Assembly: GCF_048282545.1 (NCBI RefSeq)
Contig: NZ_CP182485.1
Location: 1,984,001 to 2,048,000, forward strand
Length of the DNA: 64,000 nucleotides
Origin: Opacimonas immobilis
Lineage (GTDB): Bacteria; Pseudomonadota; Gammaproteobacteria; Enterobacterales; Alteromonadaceae
Direction: 5' to 3'
The notes beneath the pieces are model-generated. The model ran no database searches and was not told the origin of the DNA. It saw only the letters and a list, made by a program, of their open reading frames with translations. Shown piece after piece: positions 34,955 through 43,225 of the stretch. Position 1 is the first letter of the stretch. Every line of letters begins with the position of its first letter. The position numbers were made by a program, and so were the translations under genes.

Positions 34955-35986
34955 ATGAAGACCACTGCTCGATTACATTTATTTATTATATTAATCTTCA
35001 GTTTAGTATTTATTGTATCAACCGTCAGTTTTTGGCAGTTATCTAACCACGATGTAACGTTAGAAACTCAAAATGCACTTAATAATGCCCAGTTACTCAT
35101 AGAGCGAGAAACGCCGCCAGAGGCCTTATATGAGTTTTTGACTCGAAGTCGACACGTACAAATTTCAAATCAATTTCAGGATGAAGCGCCCCACTTTATA
35201 TATCAGGGAAAGCATTATTATATTTTGCCAGATGGCTCCTCTGAGCTCGATGAAATCGCATTCACCATTGGTCTATTTTTCGCTTTATTTGCCTTGGCGT
35301 TATTTTTAACTCTTTACAGCGTCAAACGCGTTCTCAACGAAAAAGAACAAACCATTCATCGCATCCAACAGCAATTAGTTCACATCCAAGAGCAAGAACG
35401 CCGTCACTTTGCCATGGAATTACACGATAATGTTAGTCAAATCATCAGTGGGATCCATGTCAATGCTTATATGCTGCAAGCGACGCTAGGAACGAATCAA
35501 GATGTGTTAAACATAGCAACCAAAATCTCGACTATGTGTGAGGCACTAAAAGAAGATACAAGGAATTTAATCAACTCCCTACATCCAGTTATGCTAAGTC
35601 GTCTTGGATTTGAAAAGGGATTGGCGCAATTTATAGCAGCAGCCAACGAAAATTCCGATGTAGCTATTCTACTGAAAAACCAACTCGACACTTGGTTTGA
35701 CGATGAAGACCGTGATATTCAAATATTTAGAATTTGCCAAGAAGCCATTCAGAATGCTTTGCGTCATGCCCAAGCATCTGAGATAGTGTGTAGCCTATCA
35801 GCCAACAATGATGTGGTGCTGATTGAGATAAAAGATAATGGGCTTGGCTTTATCCCTAATAAGGTAAAATCAGGGGTCGGTTTTCACTCAATACAAGAAC
35901 GAGCCAGAATTGCCGGATGTGAGCTGAATATAATCAGTCAGCCTAACCTAGGTACGCGTATCAGGATAAGTTTCAAAAAGGATTGA
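34955..35986 (+). CDS. Sensor histidine kinase, NarL/DegS type (HisKA_3)
   Basis: A 343-residue membrane histidine kinase. Transmembrane segments lie near 8-27 and 101-122; between them is a periplasmic part of about 75 residues, too short for a PAS or Cache domain I can recognise. There is no HAMP domain, only a short coiled linker. The HisKA_3 H-box is HFAMELHDNVSQ, with phospho-acceptor H157. The HATPase domain has an N-box with EAIQNALRHA (N267), DNGLGF (294-299) and GVGFHSIQERAR (307-318). It precedes its response regulator by 6 bp. The stimulus is unknown. Confidence 0.93.
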   Translation: MKTTARLHLFIILIFSLVFIVSTVSFWQLSNHDVTLETQNALNNAQLLIERETPPEALYEFLTRSRHVQISNQFQDEAPHFIYQGKHYYILPDGSSELDEIAFTIGLFFALFALALFLTLYSVKRVLNEKEQTIHRIQQQLVHIQEQERRHFAMELHDNVSQIISGIHVNAYMLQATLGTNQDVLNIATKISTMCEALKEDTRNLINSLHPVMLSRLGFEKGLAQFIAAANENSDVAILLKNQLDTWFDDEDRDIQIFRICQEAIQNALRHAQASEIVCSLSANNDVVLIEIKDNGLGFIPNKVKSGVGFHSIQERARIAGCELNIISQPNLGTRIRISFKKD

Positions 35987-35992
35987 TCAAAT

Positions 35993-36643
35993 ATGAGCAA
36001 TACAGACTCCCTCTTACATATTTTACTTGTTGATGATCACGCTGTGGTTCGTCAAGGCTATAGTGCATTGGTACAAATGCTCTATCCTGATGCGGTGGTG
36101 CAAGAATCAGCATCCGGTGAGGACGCTTTAGCAATAGCCTCATCTCGGGCATTTTCTCTAGCTGTTTTAGATATTAATTTAGGTGGAATGTCGGGGATCT
36201 CACTTGCAACAAAGTTATTACAGTCACAACCTGATATCAAAATTTTGTTTTTTAGTATGTACGATGAACCGAGTTTGATTCAACAGGCTATGCAAACGGG
36301 TGCGTTAGGCTATATCAGCAAGCGCAGTGAACCAAAGATGATGCAAGCCGCTATCACGACGGTTCTAAATGGCAAAACTTATCTAACGCCAGAAATTGCC
36401 AGCAAATTAGCCTGCGCAGAACTCTCTGAACAACCCAACCTAGGTAAACTGCTAACCGAAAGAGAATTTGATATATTTTTGGCAATTGCCCATGGCCAAA
36501 ACAAACAGAACGTGGCTCAAGCATTGGGGATCAATGAAAAAACCGTCGCCAATAGTCTTACGCAAATCAAACAAAAGCTGGCCATCAAAGATCTCGCTGA
36601 ATTGGTCCACATAGCCCTATCACAAGGATATTTACAACGCTAA
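35993..36643 (+). CDS. NarL/LuxR-family response regulator
   Basis: Partner of the kinase encoded just upstream. The receiver domain (1-120) has the acidic pair D14-D15, phospho-acceptor D60 in LAVLDINLGG, and conserved K110 in LGYISKR. The C-terminal LuxR-type helix-turn-helix (about 150-212) reads LTEREFDIFLAIAHG and NVAQALGINEKTVANSL. Target genes are unknown; the palindrome before the kinase gene is a candidate autoregulatory site. It ends 26 bp from the convergent beta-propeller gene. Confidence 0.94.
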   Translation: MSNTDSLLHILLVDDHAVVRQGYSALVQMLYPDAVVQESASGEDALAIASSRAFSLAVLDINLGGMSGISLATKLLQSQPDIKILFFSMYDEPSLIQQAMQTGALGYISKRSEPKMMQAAITTVLNGKTYLTPEIASKLACAELSEQPNLGKLLTEREFDIFLAIAHGQNKQNVAQALGINEKTVANSLTQIKQKLAIKDLAELVHIALSQGYLQR

Positions 36644-36669
36644 AAATCCGTATTCGATAACGTTAATTT

Positions 36670-38658
36670 TTAGTATCTTCCAACTAAAACCGAAGGTGCG
36701 GACCACATAGCATGATAAACCTCCCCATGATGAATGTAATAAATATCCTCATCTACAAACACGGCTCGATCTCGCCAAACGCTCCATTGAGTATCTTCTG
36801 GTGACTGAATCTGTCCATGACTATCTATGACACCTCCATTTTCAAGTGAGATCTGTAACAACTCCAAACGACTCTCACTGCGCCAAATATCATTATCGTT
36901 TGACCAACTTTGAACGGGTAAGCCAATCCGAATATCAGCAGTCGATAACGGTAAATAAGTAATGGCTTTATAATCAAACTCTGCCGGTGTGGCCCCCTGT
37001 TCATAGACCACTTCATTGACTAGCCGAGGTATGTCCGTAGACACATCAAAAAGAGCAACTTTTGCTCCTTCTGCTATCGGTGCAGGCATGGAAGTCGCCA
37101 AATCTCCCTGCATGATAAAACGATTGGGATCGATATTTTGTCCAATGCCGAGTAAATATTCAGAACTCAATGGTAAAAGGTAAGATGAATAGCCTGGGAT
37201 CTCTAGTTCTCCTGCAATAAAGGGTTGCCCTGGTACACTCAGATCCAAGATATATAAAGGATCTATTCGTTCAAACGTCACCACGTAGGCTCTGTCTCCA
37301 AAAAAGCGTACTGCGGTGATGTCTTCATTTGGCTTGCCAATTGCTTGTGGAAACGTCGAATTTGGTAACCTTCCTAACACCGGTAATGTTCTATCTTGGG
37401 CGGATAAGCTGAGCGAAAAAAATTGATGATCAAAGCGATCTGTGACATCTTGAGTCGATTCGGTGGTCACCACTCTTAGCTGTTGATCAAAAATAGATAA
37501 ACGCAACTGTGGTTGGTTCCAATCTAATCGACCAGCCAAATTAGCACTACCATTGTATGCAATGGCTCCATTGGCAACAGCAAAGTGATGCAACACAGTT
37601 TGCTCTGAATAGTCACCTTGGGCATCGACAACATAATTTTGCCCAAATATCACCAAGTCGTTTTGTGCTGCATAAATACCGTCGTACATACCGTTGACAC
37701 AGATTGAGTTAATTCGAGTAGGCTCGGCAATATCTATGATCGTTAACGTCACCATACCACTATAACCATTCAACTCAGTGGCATCTTCAGGGATAAAACA
37801 GGAGTCTTCATCAACTAATGCCTCCCGTACATTATTCATCTCATAAGTAGGTAAAAACTGAGCCACTGGCATCACAGAAAGTGTTTCAAGATTTGCTTGG
37901 CGCTGTGTGTCAGTCGTTGCAACAGGAAGCGTAACATTGCTCGGCCAATAAGTACTCAACAAGATAAGTTGATTGCCTACGCGACGACTGGTAATCAAAT
38001 TCCCATCAAACTGTATTGTTTGTATTTCATCATTCGAGGGGAGTCTTTGTGAACCATGTGCCGAGTTCAAGTCGACAATAGATAAAGTAAATTTCTCTGC
38101 ATCCGGAGACCAAAAGTGCGCAAGTCCTTGCTCTGAAAAAGACGTTTTTCGGCTCAATACAGATAAATGATCCGCAGATAGATATAGCCCATTAATATAA
38201 GTCCCCTCTTCTAAACCTAATGCCACATATTGAGACGAGCTTAATGAACCATCAGCTTCTCTTCTTAACGCTCTCACTGTATTGTGTTCTGGGGTGGTAA
38301 TAAATAACCATTCACCATCGTATTTTATGATATCGGCTTCGTCGACGCCGGATTCTTGCGTGATGGTTTGTGAAAATGAAGGCGCTGCTGTGGCTTCTGA
38401 ATCCGACATATTAGGTGCTACTACCGGTAACGCTGTCGTTCGCGATGATGTACTCCCGTAATACAGTCCATTGGTTAATTGCGTATGTAATTCTGTCGCA
38501 CTCGCTGGTTTGAGTTTCGCAACGGATAACGTCGGTGGTTGAATGTCAGGTAACACAACCGGAGACGGTGGTGAAACAACAGAATTCGATGAGGAACTTC
38601 CACCACAAGAGAATAAAAATAGAGTTCCAAAAACGAACGTAAGCTTTGCATTCAACAT
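36670..38658 (-). CDS. Beta-propeller domain lipoprotein (PF09826-like)
   Basis: A 662-residue predicted lipoprotein. I chose the ATG at 38658 because it gives a clean signal peptide with lipobox LFSC (Cys18) followed by GGSSSSNS and a proline-rich tether; a longer frame to 38787 would run into the tRNA gene. The segment QESGVDEADIIKYDGEWLF is the hallmark of the secreted beta-propeller family PF09826. Repeated WLFITTPEHNT-like beta strands fill the rest. Function is unknown; such proteins are usually exported. It lies downstream of tRNA-Val on the same strand. Confidence 0.82.
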   Translation of the reverse strand: MLNAKLTFVFGTLFLFSCGGSSSSNSVVSPPSPVVLPDIQPPTLSVAKLKPASATELHTQLTNGLYYGSTSSRTTALPVVAPNMSDSEATAAPSFSQTITQESGVDEADIIKYDGEWLFITTPEHNTVRALRREADGSLSSSQYVALGLEEGTYINGLYLSADHLSVLSRKTSFSEQGLAHFWSPDAEKFTLSIVDLNSAHGSQRLPSNDEIQTIQFDGNLITSRRVGNQLILLSTYWPSNVTLPVATTDTQRQANLETLSVMPVAQFLPTYEMNNVREALVDEDSCFIPEDATELNGYSGMVTLTIIDIAEPTRINSICVNGMYDGIYAAQNDLVIFGQNYVVDAQGDYSEQTVLHHFAVANGAIAYNGSANLAGRLDWNQPQLRLSIFDQQLRVVTTESTQDVTDRFDHQFFSLSLSAQDRTLPVLGRLPNSTFPQAIGKPNEDITAVRFFGDRAYVVTFERIDPLYILDLSVPGQPFIAGELEIPGYSSYLLPLSSEYLLGIGQNIDPNRFIMQGDLATSMPAPIAEGAKVALFDVSTDIPRLVNEVVYEQGATPAEFDYKAITYLPLSTADIRIGLPVQSWSNDNDIWRSESRLELLQISLENGGVIDSHGQIQSPEDTQWSVWRDRAVFVDEDIYYIHHGEVYHAMWSAPSVLVGRY

Positions 38659-38742
38659 AAAATAATCCGTATTAGCTATTTGAATACAAGTTAGCAGTTG
38701 GAATGCTTTAAAACAAGTAAGAAAGAGAAACGAGGAGAGATT

Positions 38743-38819
38743 TGGTAGGACTGGGCGAATTCGAATCGCCGACCTCATCGATGTCAACGATGCGCTCTAA
38801 CCAACTGAGCTACAGTCCT
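38743..38819 (-). tRNA. tRNA-Val (GAC)
   Basis: A 77-nt cloverleaf on the minus strand. The acceptor arm is AGGACTG/CAGTCCT with discriminator A and encoded CCA. The D arm is GCTC-AGTTGGTTA-GAGC. The anticodon arm is CATCG-TTGACAT-CGATG, giving anticodon GAC, and the T arm is GGCGA-TTCGAAT-TCGCC. It closely resembles E. coli tRNA-Val(GAC) in its loops. Confidence 0.95.
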
Positions 38820-38835
38820 CCCGAAGTCGACGTGC

Positions 38836-38863
38836 ATTATACATTTTAAATATTGCTGTGCAA
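38836..38863 (-). promoter_or_regulatory. tRNA-Val promoter
   Basis: Minus-strand TTGCAC (38858-38863), a 16-bp spacer and a perfect TATAAT (38836-38841), followed by a GC-rich stretch typical of stringently controlled stable RNA promoters, 17 bp before the mature tRNA. Confidence 0.7.
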
Positions 38864-38884
38864 GCATTAACTGTAAATTGCTCA

Positions 38885-39955
38885 TTATTTGACAGCAAAT
38901 TCAAAATCTTTGATTTCATCAACGATTCGCCCCGTTTTAATCGCATCAAAAAAATACTCAGCTAGACGATCTGATTCACTTAAAATAGTTTGCCAATATG
39001 GGATCCTCTGTTCAGGAGTCATCTTTGCAAAATCATTGCGATCTGAGATTTTGCCATACGGCAAGGACGCAACAAACTCTCGACTCGGCACTAGCATAAC
39101 CACATTATCGTATGAAGCAGCATGGGGAATTCTATGCGTAAGGCGCTTATCAAACCAACCGGTGATAGGACGTGGATAAAAGTGCGGATATAACGTTAAA
39201 CCAGCGTTTTTTGGATGCTCAGAGAATTGCAAATCAAAGTGGTAATCTGTGATACCACCATCGCGATACATCCCTTGTCCTGCCCCAGGAATATCTGAGA
39301 TACCACTCATCACCATAGGTATAGAGCCACTTGCCAGCAACGCAGGCTCAAGGTTGTCTTCAGTTAATGGTACAAATTGATTACCTAAACGGTAAGGATC
39401 AATGATGTTCAATCGCTGAGTGCCAAATGTAACACGATCAAAATATCGAGTTAACCGAGTTCTTGAGCGCATATTAGCAAACGCGCTTTGGATTAAACCA
39501 AACATTTGAAGCTTGCTGTTTTCACTCGCAACCAAGCCTTTACAGCGCGCAACGATAAAGTGAGCTTTGAATCTTGAATTGGTTAAAATTTCTTGAGTCC
39601 CCGTCTCACCCAGCATTTTTGCCAAAATATCTGCAGCACTTTGCGATATTTCGGCCGGAGAAGGCTTGTCAGAGTAAACGGTATTTGAGTAAAAATGCGC
39701 TAAACGATCAATGGCTGCTCGCGAGTCTCGTTGACACATACAGGCGGCACGAAAAGCCCCTGCTGAAGTTCCGATTACGTCGATGGATTGATTGCAAGTG
39801 GCGAAAAATTCACTGACTAAAATCCGATCCAAACCTGCTAAGACAAACCATTTTGGTCCACCTGATGCGCCTAAGATAGTGTCAAACAATTCTGCATTGA
39901 AGCCATTTTCTCTAATTTTTTGTTTGGCATAGGGACCTGAGTATATATCAAGCAA
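38885..39955 (-). CDS. Patatin-like phospholipase family protein
   Basis: A 356-residue patatin-fold acyl hydrolase. The nucleophile elbow GTSAGAFR gives Ser64, and the catalytic Asp of the dyad is D232 in MYRDGGITDYH. A glycine-rich oxyanion loop (GASGGPKWF, 29-37) precedes it. There is no signal peptide, so it acts in the cytosol or is secreted by another route. Substrate is unknown, probably membrane lipid. It stands alone, upstream of tRNA-Val, with a long AT-rich gap before it. Confidence 0.9.
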   Translation of the reverse strand: MLDIYSGPYAKQKIRENGFNAELFDTILGASGGPKWFVLAGLDRILVSEFFATCNQSIDVIGTSAGAFRAACMCQRDSRAAIDRLAHFYSNTVYSDKPSPAEISQSAADILAKMLGETGTQEILTNSRFKAHFIVARCKGLVASENSKLQMFGLIQSAFANMRSRTRLTRYFDRVTFGTQRLNIIDPYRLGNQFVPLTEDNLEPALLASGSIPMVMSGISDIPGAGQGMYRDGGITDYHFDLQFSEHPKNAGLTLYPHFYPRPITGWFDKRLTHRIPHAASYDNVVMLVPSREFVASLPYGKISDRNDFAKMTPEQRIPYWQTILSESDRLAEYFFDAIKTGRIVDEIKDFEFAVK

Positions 39956-40431
39956 GACTTCTTCCTTTTTTGGTTTGATTGCATGGTTTAAAGGTGTAGG
40001 CGTATGCTTACAATTTGTGCATATCTAAAAATTTAATCCACACCTTACATACCTCACAAATACATTCTAAGCTGGCTTATCTAATATATGTTTGAAATTG
40101 ATTTAGTTCACTTTGAAAAAAAATACCCATCCTATTGATTCTTTGTACCCCTTAATTTAATTGGCCTTTGAGGTATTTTAAAAAAAAACGAAATAAAATC
40201 AGTTTGTTTTTTATACAATCTAATGACAAACACGAGATAATGTACAACGAAAGTATAAATCCAAACAATATTCACAAAGTTATCCACAGATCTAGTGGAT
40301 AATTATCAACAACGAGAGTAAGACATATCTTACAAAAACAAACGACCTGATTACCCAAGAATTATTAATGAATTTCATATGATAATTGATTACACTTGCA
40401 TGACATAATAATCAATACAAATTTTCCTATT
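39956..40431. other. AT-rich gene-free stretch of 476 bp
   Basis: This is the only long gap in the window, between two divergent genes (patatin and yffB). It is strongly AT-rich, with A/T runs near 40120-40215. I see no open frame worth calling and no tRNA or known RNA gene. An inverted pair AAAATACC/GGTATTTT spans about 40125-40180 but with a loop near 45 bases. The clear signal is the DnaA-box cluster at 40280-40311. The start region of yffB (40300-40430) may hold its promoter. Confidence 0.6.
40280..40311 (+). promoter_or_regulatory. Cluster of three DnaA-box-like sites
   Basis: TTATCCACA at 40280-40288 is a perfect DnaA consensus box. AGTGGATAA at 40294-40302 is its inverse with one change (TTATCCACT), so the two form an 8-bp inverted repeat around AGATCTA, which contains a GATC (Dam) site. 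TTATCAACA at 40303-40311 follows with no gap and has one mismatch. Three sites in 32 bp inside AT-rich DNA suggest DnaA binding; whether this is for transcription control, titration or replication is open. Confidence 0.5.
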
Positions 40432-40791
40432 ATGATAACAGTCTTCGGTATAAAGAACTGCGATACAGTAAAAAAATCTTTAAAATGGTTAGAGGCCAAC
40501 AACATCAGTTATGAGTTTTATGATTATAAAAAACTTCCTCCGAAGCGCGAATGGCTGATTGAACAAATTGAACAACACGGCCTTGATACGATAGTAAATA
40601 AACGCGGCACGACTTATCGCAAACTTGATGACTCAGTCAAAGCATCACTCGATGTCGATACGGCTCCTAACCTGTTAGTTGAAAATCCATCGATGATAAA
40701 ACGCCCGATCCTCTGTCATCAAAACAAACCGAAAGCAAAAAGTTTAGTCGGTTTTAAATCTGAACAATATGAGCAATTTTTTAATGAGTAA
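40432..40791 (+). CDS. yffB: ArsC/Spx-family protein YffB
   Basis: A 119-residue thioredoxin-fold protein of the ArsC/Spx family. I use the ATG at 40432 (MITVFGIKNCDTVKKSLKWL), as in E. coli YffB (118 residues); a TTG at 40396 is in frame. Only a single N-terminal Cys (C10) is present where Spx would have CXXC. The RPILCHQNKP segment near residue 91 carries the arsenate-reductase-type Arg. The biochemical role of YffB is not established. It overlaps dapE by 8 bp, the same pairing seen in E. coli. Confidence 0.9.
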   Translation: MITVFGIKNCDTVKKSLKWLEANNISYEFYDYKKLPPKREWLIEQIEQHGLDTIVNKRGTTYRKLDDSVKASLDVDTAPNLLVENPSMIKRPILCHQNKPKAKSLVGFKSEQYEQFFNE

Positions 40792-41920
40792 ATCTCCTGT
40801 CATCACACTGTGTCAAGCCCTTATCCAACAACCTTCAGTCACGCCAGATGATGCCAATTGCCAACCGATGATGGCTGAGCGGCTTAAGCCGATTGGCTTT
40901 AATATCGAAACCATGCAATTTCATGACACAACGAATATGTGGGCAAGAAGGGGCACAACTGGCCCTGTCTTTTGTTTTGCTGGACATACCGATGTAGTCC
41001 CAACGGGACCAGAATCACAATGGAGTCATCCTCCATTTGACGCACACATCGAAGATGGCATGATTTGGGGAAGAGGTGCAGCTGATATGAAAGGTTCTCT
41101 GGCGGCAATGGTCGTTGCCACTGAAAGATTCATAGCCGATTACCCGAATCACAAAGGCTCTATTGCCTACTTAATTACCTCAGATGAAGAAGGGCCTTTT
41201 ATCAACGGGACAACTAAGGTAATTGATACATTAGAGGCACGTAATGAGAAAATTGACTATTGCATTGTCGGTGAACCCTCAAGCACATCTCATGTTGGTG
41301 ATGTGGTTAAGTATGGTCGCCGTGGCTCCTTAACGGGTGACTTAACCATCATTGGTAAGCAAGGTCATGTAGCTTACCCTCATCTCGCAGAAAATCCTAT
41401 TCATGCGGTTGCACCTGCATTAGCAGAATTGGCGAATACCGTTTGGGATGAAGGTAATGCGGCATTTCCACCTACGAGCTTTCAAGTTTCAAACATGAAT
41501 GCCGGTACAGGTGCTGGAAACGTGGTTCCTGGGCGTGCAACCTTGTGTTTTAATTTTCGATTCTGCACAGAACAAACCTTTGCTTCATTAATTGAACGAA
41601 CGTTGGCTATATTAGATAAGCATAATCTTAAATATGAGATTGACTGGACCTATAATGGACAGCCTTTTTTAACTGAAACGGGTACTTTGGTTGATGCAAC
41701 GGTATCAGCTATTGAGTTAGTTACCGGAAAAGCACCTGAACTTTCTACGGCAGGTGGAACTTCTGACGGACGTTTTATTGCTCCCACAGGCGCTCAAGTT
41801 GTTGAATTAGGACCAATTAATGCCACAATTCATCAAATAGATGAGCGTGTTAGTTGTGCTGATTTAGAGCTGCTGACGGATATGTATTATCAAATACTGA
41901 AACATTGTTTGGGTCAATAA
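40784..41920 (+). CDS. dapE: Succinyl-diaminopimelate desuccinylase
   Basis: Zinc M20 hydrolase that makes LL-diaminopimelate for lysine and peptidoglycan synthesis. The ATG at 40784 gives MSKSPVITLCQALIQQPSVT and 378 residues, close to E. coli DapE (375); another in-frame ATG at 40769 lies deeper in yffB. Dinuclear zinc-site residues are visible: H68 and D70 in FAGHTDVVP, D101 in ADMKGS, and E135/E136 in SDEEGP. The STAGGTSDGRF loop near the C terminus is typical. The next gene starts 2 bp later. Confidence 0.97.
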   Translation: MSKSPVITLCQALIQQPSVTPDDANCQPMMAERLKPIGFNIETMQFHDTTNMWARRGTTGPVFCFAGHTDVVPTGPESQWSHPPFDAHIEDGMIWGRGAADMKGSLAAMVVATERFIADYPNHKGSIAYLITSDEEGPFINGTTKVIDTLEARNEKIDYCIVGEPSSTSHVGDVVKYGRRGSLTGDLTIIGKQGHVAYPHLAENPIHAVAPALAELANTVWDEGNAAFPPTSFQVSNMNAGTGAGNVVPGRATLCFNFRFCTEQTFASLIERTLAILDKHNLKYEIDWTYNGQPFLTETGTLVDATVSAIELVTGKAPELSTAGGTSDGRFIAPTGAQVVELGPINATIHQIDERVSCADLELLTDMYYQILKHCLGQ

Positions 41921-41922
41921 TA

Positions 41923-42633
41923 ATGTTACTTGACGAACAAATCCTGGGTTTAGAAGACAGTCATTTAACGGATTTGTCCACACTCAATGCATTGGGTGTT
42001 TCCGGAGGTTTTGCCCTGATTAAAGAGGCTGGAGAAGCTTTTGTAAGCATGCAAAAGGCCGCAAATAAGGATGGTATAGACTGCCAAATTTATTCTGGTT
42101 TTCGAAGCTTTAAAGCGCAATCTTCGATTTGGCAGCGCAAGTGGTATGGTGAAAGACCTACGCTGAACGACAAGGAAGAAGCAATCGATATAAATATCTT
42201 AAGTGACGTTGATAAAATGTATGCGATATTGCGTTTTTCAGCTTTGCCTGGTGCCTCGAGACATCATTGGGGGACGGATATTGACGTGTATGACGCAAAG
42301 CAGGTAAATAACAAAAACCAGCGTCTTGCACTAGTACCAAGTGAATATCAGCCCGATGGGATTTGTGGTGAGTTAAACGCGTGGATGGAAGCAAATGCTG
42401 AAAAATTTGATTTCATTCGTCCCTATGCTCATGACTATGGTGGTATTGGTGTAGAGCCATGGCACTACAGTTTTGCCCCTATGGCACAAAAAATAATTAG
42501 AAATTTCCCTCTAGCTTCACTTAATCAGCAATTAATGCAAAGTAATTTACCAGGCACACAAGTCATTTTGAATAACCTGGATATTGTGTATAACCGATAT
42601 ATACTTAACAACTCTCTTGGTGATTCAATATGA
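41923..42633 (+). CDS. M15 family D-Ala-D-Ala carboxypeptidase-like protein
   Basis: A 236-residue zinc peptidase of the VanY/M15 type. The zinc motif SRHHWGTDID gives ligands H114 and D121, and EPWHYSF gives general base E178 and ligand H181. IYSGFRSFKAQ near 57-67 is the usual substrate-side segment. No signal peptide or membrane segment is evident, so any murein role might be in recycling or it may be exported otherwise. The start at 41923 follows the dapE stop by 2 bp, and the stop overlaps the next small gene as ATGA. Confidence 0.88.
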   Translation: MLLDEQILGLEDSHLTDLSTLNALGVSGGFALIKEAGEAFVSMQKAANKDGIDCQIYSGFRSFKAQSSIWQRKWYGERPTLNDKEEAIDINILSDVDKMYAILRFSALPGASRHHWGTDIDVYDAKQVNNKNQRLALVPSEYQPDGICGELNAWMEANAEKFDFIRPYAHDYGGIGVEPWHYSFAPMAQKIIRNFPLASLNQQLMQSNLPGTQVILNNLDIVYNRYILNNSLGDSI

Positions 42634-42800
42634 GCACAACAGTTATTGTGATTATTGTCTTAGTCGTGTTTGGCTTAATCATTTCAAATTTATTATTGTT
42701 AAAAGATTCAAAACGAATGGATCTACCGCAATCATACAAAGACCGAAAAGAAGCGGAAGCCAGACATCTCAAAGAACAAGAAGACAATAAGCAAGAATAA
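42630..42800 (+). CDS. DUF2897-like small membrane protein
   Basis: A 56-residue frame beginning with the ATGA overlap of the M15 peptidase stop. It has a single hydrophobic helix at residues 5-24 (VIVIIVLVVFGLIISNLLLL) and a charged tail (SYKDRKEAEARHLKEQ). This layout resembles DUF2897, found in Alteromonadales and relatives. Function unknown; tight coupling to the peptidase suggests a joint envelope role, which is inference. Confidence 0.7.
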   Translation: MSTTVIVIIVLVVFGLIISNLLLLKDSKRMDLPQSYKDRKEAEARHLKEQEDNKQE

Positions 42801-42805
42801 TCTAT

Positions 42806-43225
42806 TTAAGCCAACCTAGCAAACGCCTCTTGGAGTGTGTTTATGAGTTTCAACTTAACCTTACTGTCGTATTGAATGACAGGCTGTTTGCCCCATATTG
42901 GACCAGGCCAAGCAGGATCATCTGAATATCTTGCCACATGATGAATGTGAAGTTGTCGAACAATATTACCTAGTGCTGCGATATTTAATGTTTCAGGGTT
43001 GAAAACTTCTGTTAATACTACTGAAGTCAGATTTGAATCCTGATTCAATAAGCTTTGTTGTGTTTCTGTTAGGTGGTGTAATTCACTAACATCTGCAACT
43101 TGAGGCACCAAAATTAGCCAAGGGTATTGTGCATCATTCATCAAACGCACAGTACAAAGTTGCAAGTCAATGACAAAGTCAGTATCGTTTTGTAAGCGAG
43201 TGTCGAGCGCAAATCTATTTTTCAT
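42806..43225 (-). CDS. HIT family protein
   Basis: A 139-residue histidine-triad-fold protein. The triad region reads QLHIHHVARYSDDPAWPGP, near residues 91-109, typical of the small bacterial HIT group that ends with WPGPIWG. HIT proteins hydrolyse or transfer nucleotides, but the substrate here is unknown. The ATG overlaps the astE stop by 4 bp. The gene ends 5 bp from the convergent DUF2897-like gene. Confidence 0.88.
   Translation of the reverse strand: MKNRFALDTRLQNDTDFVIDLQLCTVRLMNDAQYPWLILVPQVADVSELHHLTETQQSLLNQDSNLTSVVLTEVFNPETLNIAALGNIVRQLHIHHVARYSDDPAWPGPIWGKQPVIQYDSKVKLKLINTLQEAFARLA

Noticed and set aside
38659..38787. Longer start for the beta-propeller protein
   Set aside because: It would overlap tRNA-Val and destroy the lipoprotein signal peptide.
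40125..40180. AAAATACC/GGTATTTT inverted pair in the long gap
   Set aside because: Loop of about 45 bases and AT-rich arms; likely by chance.
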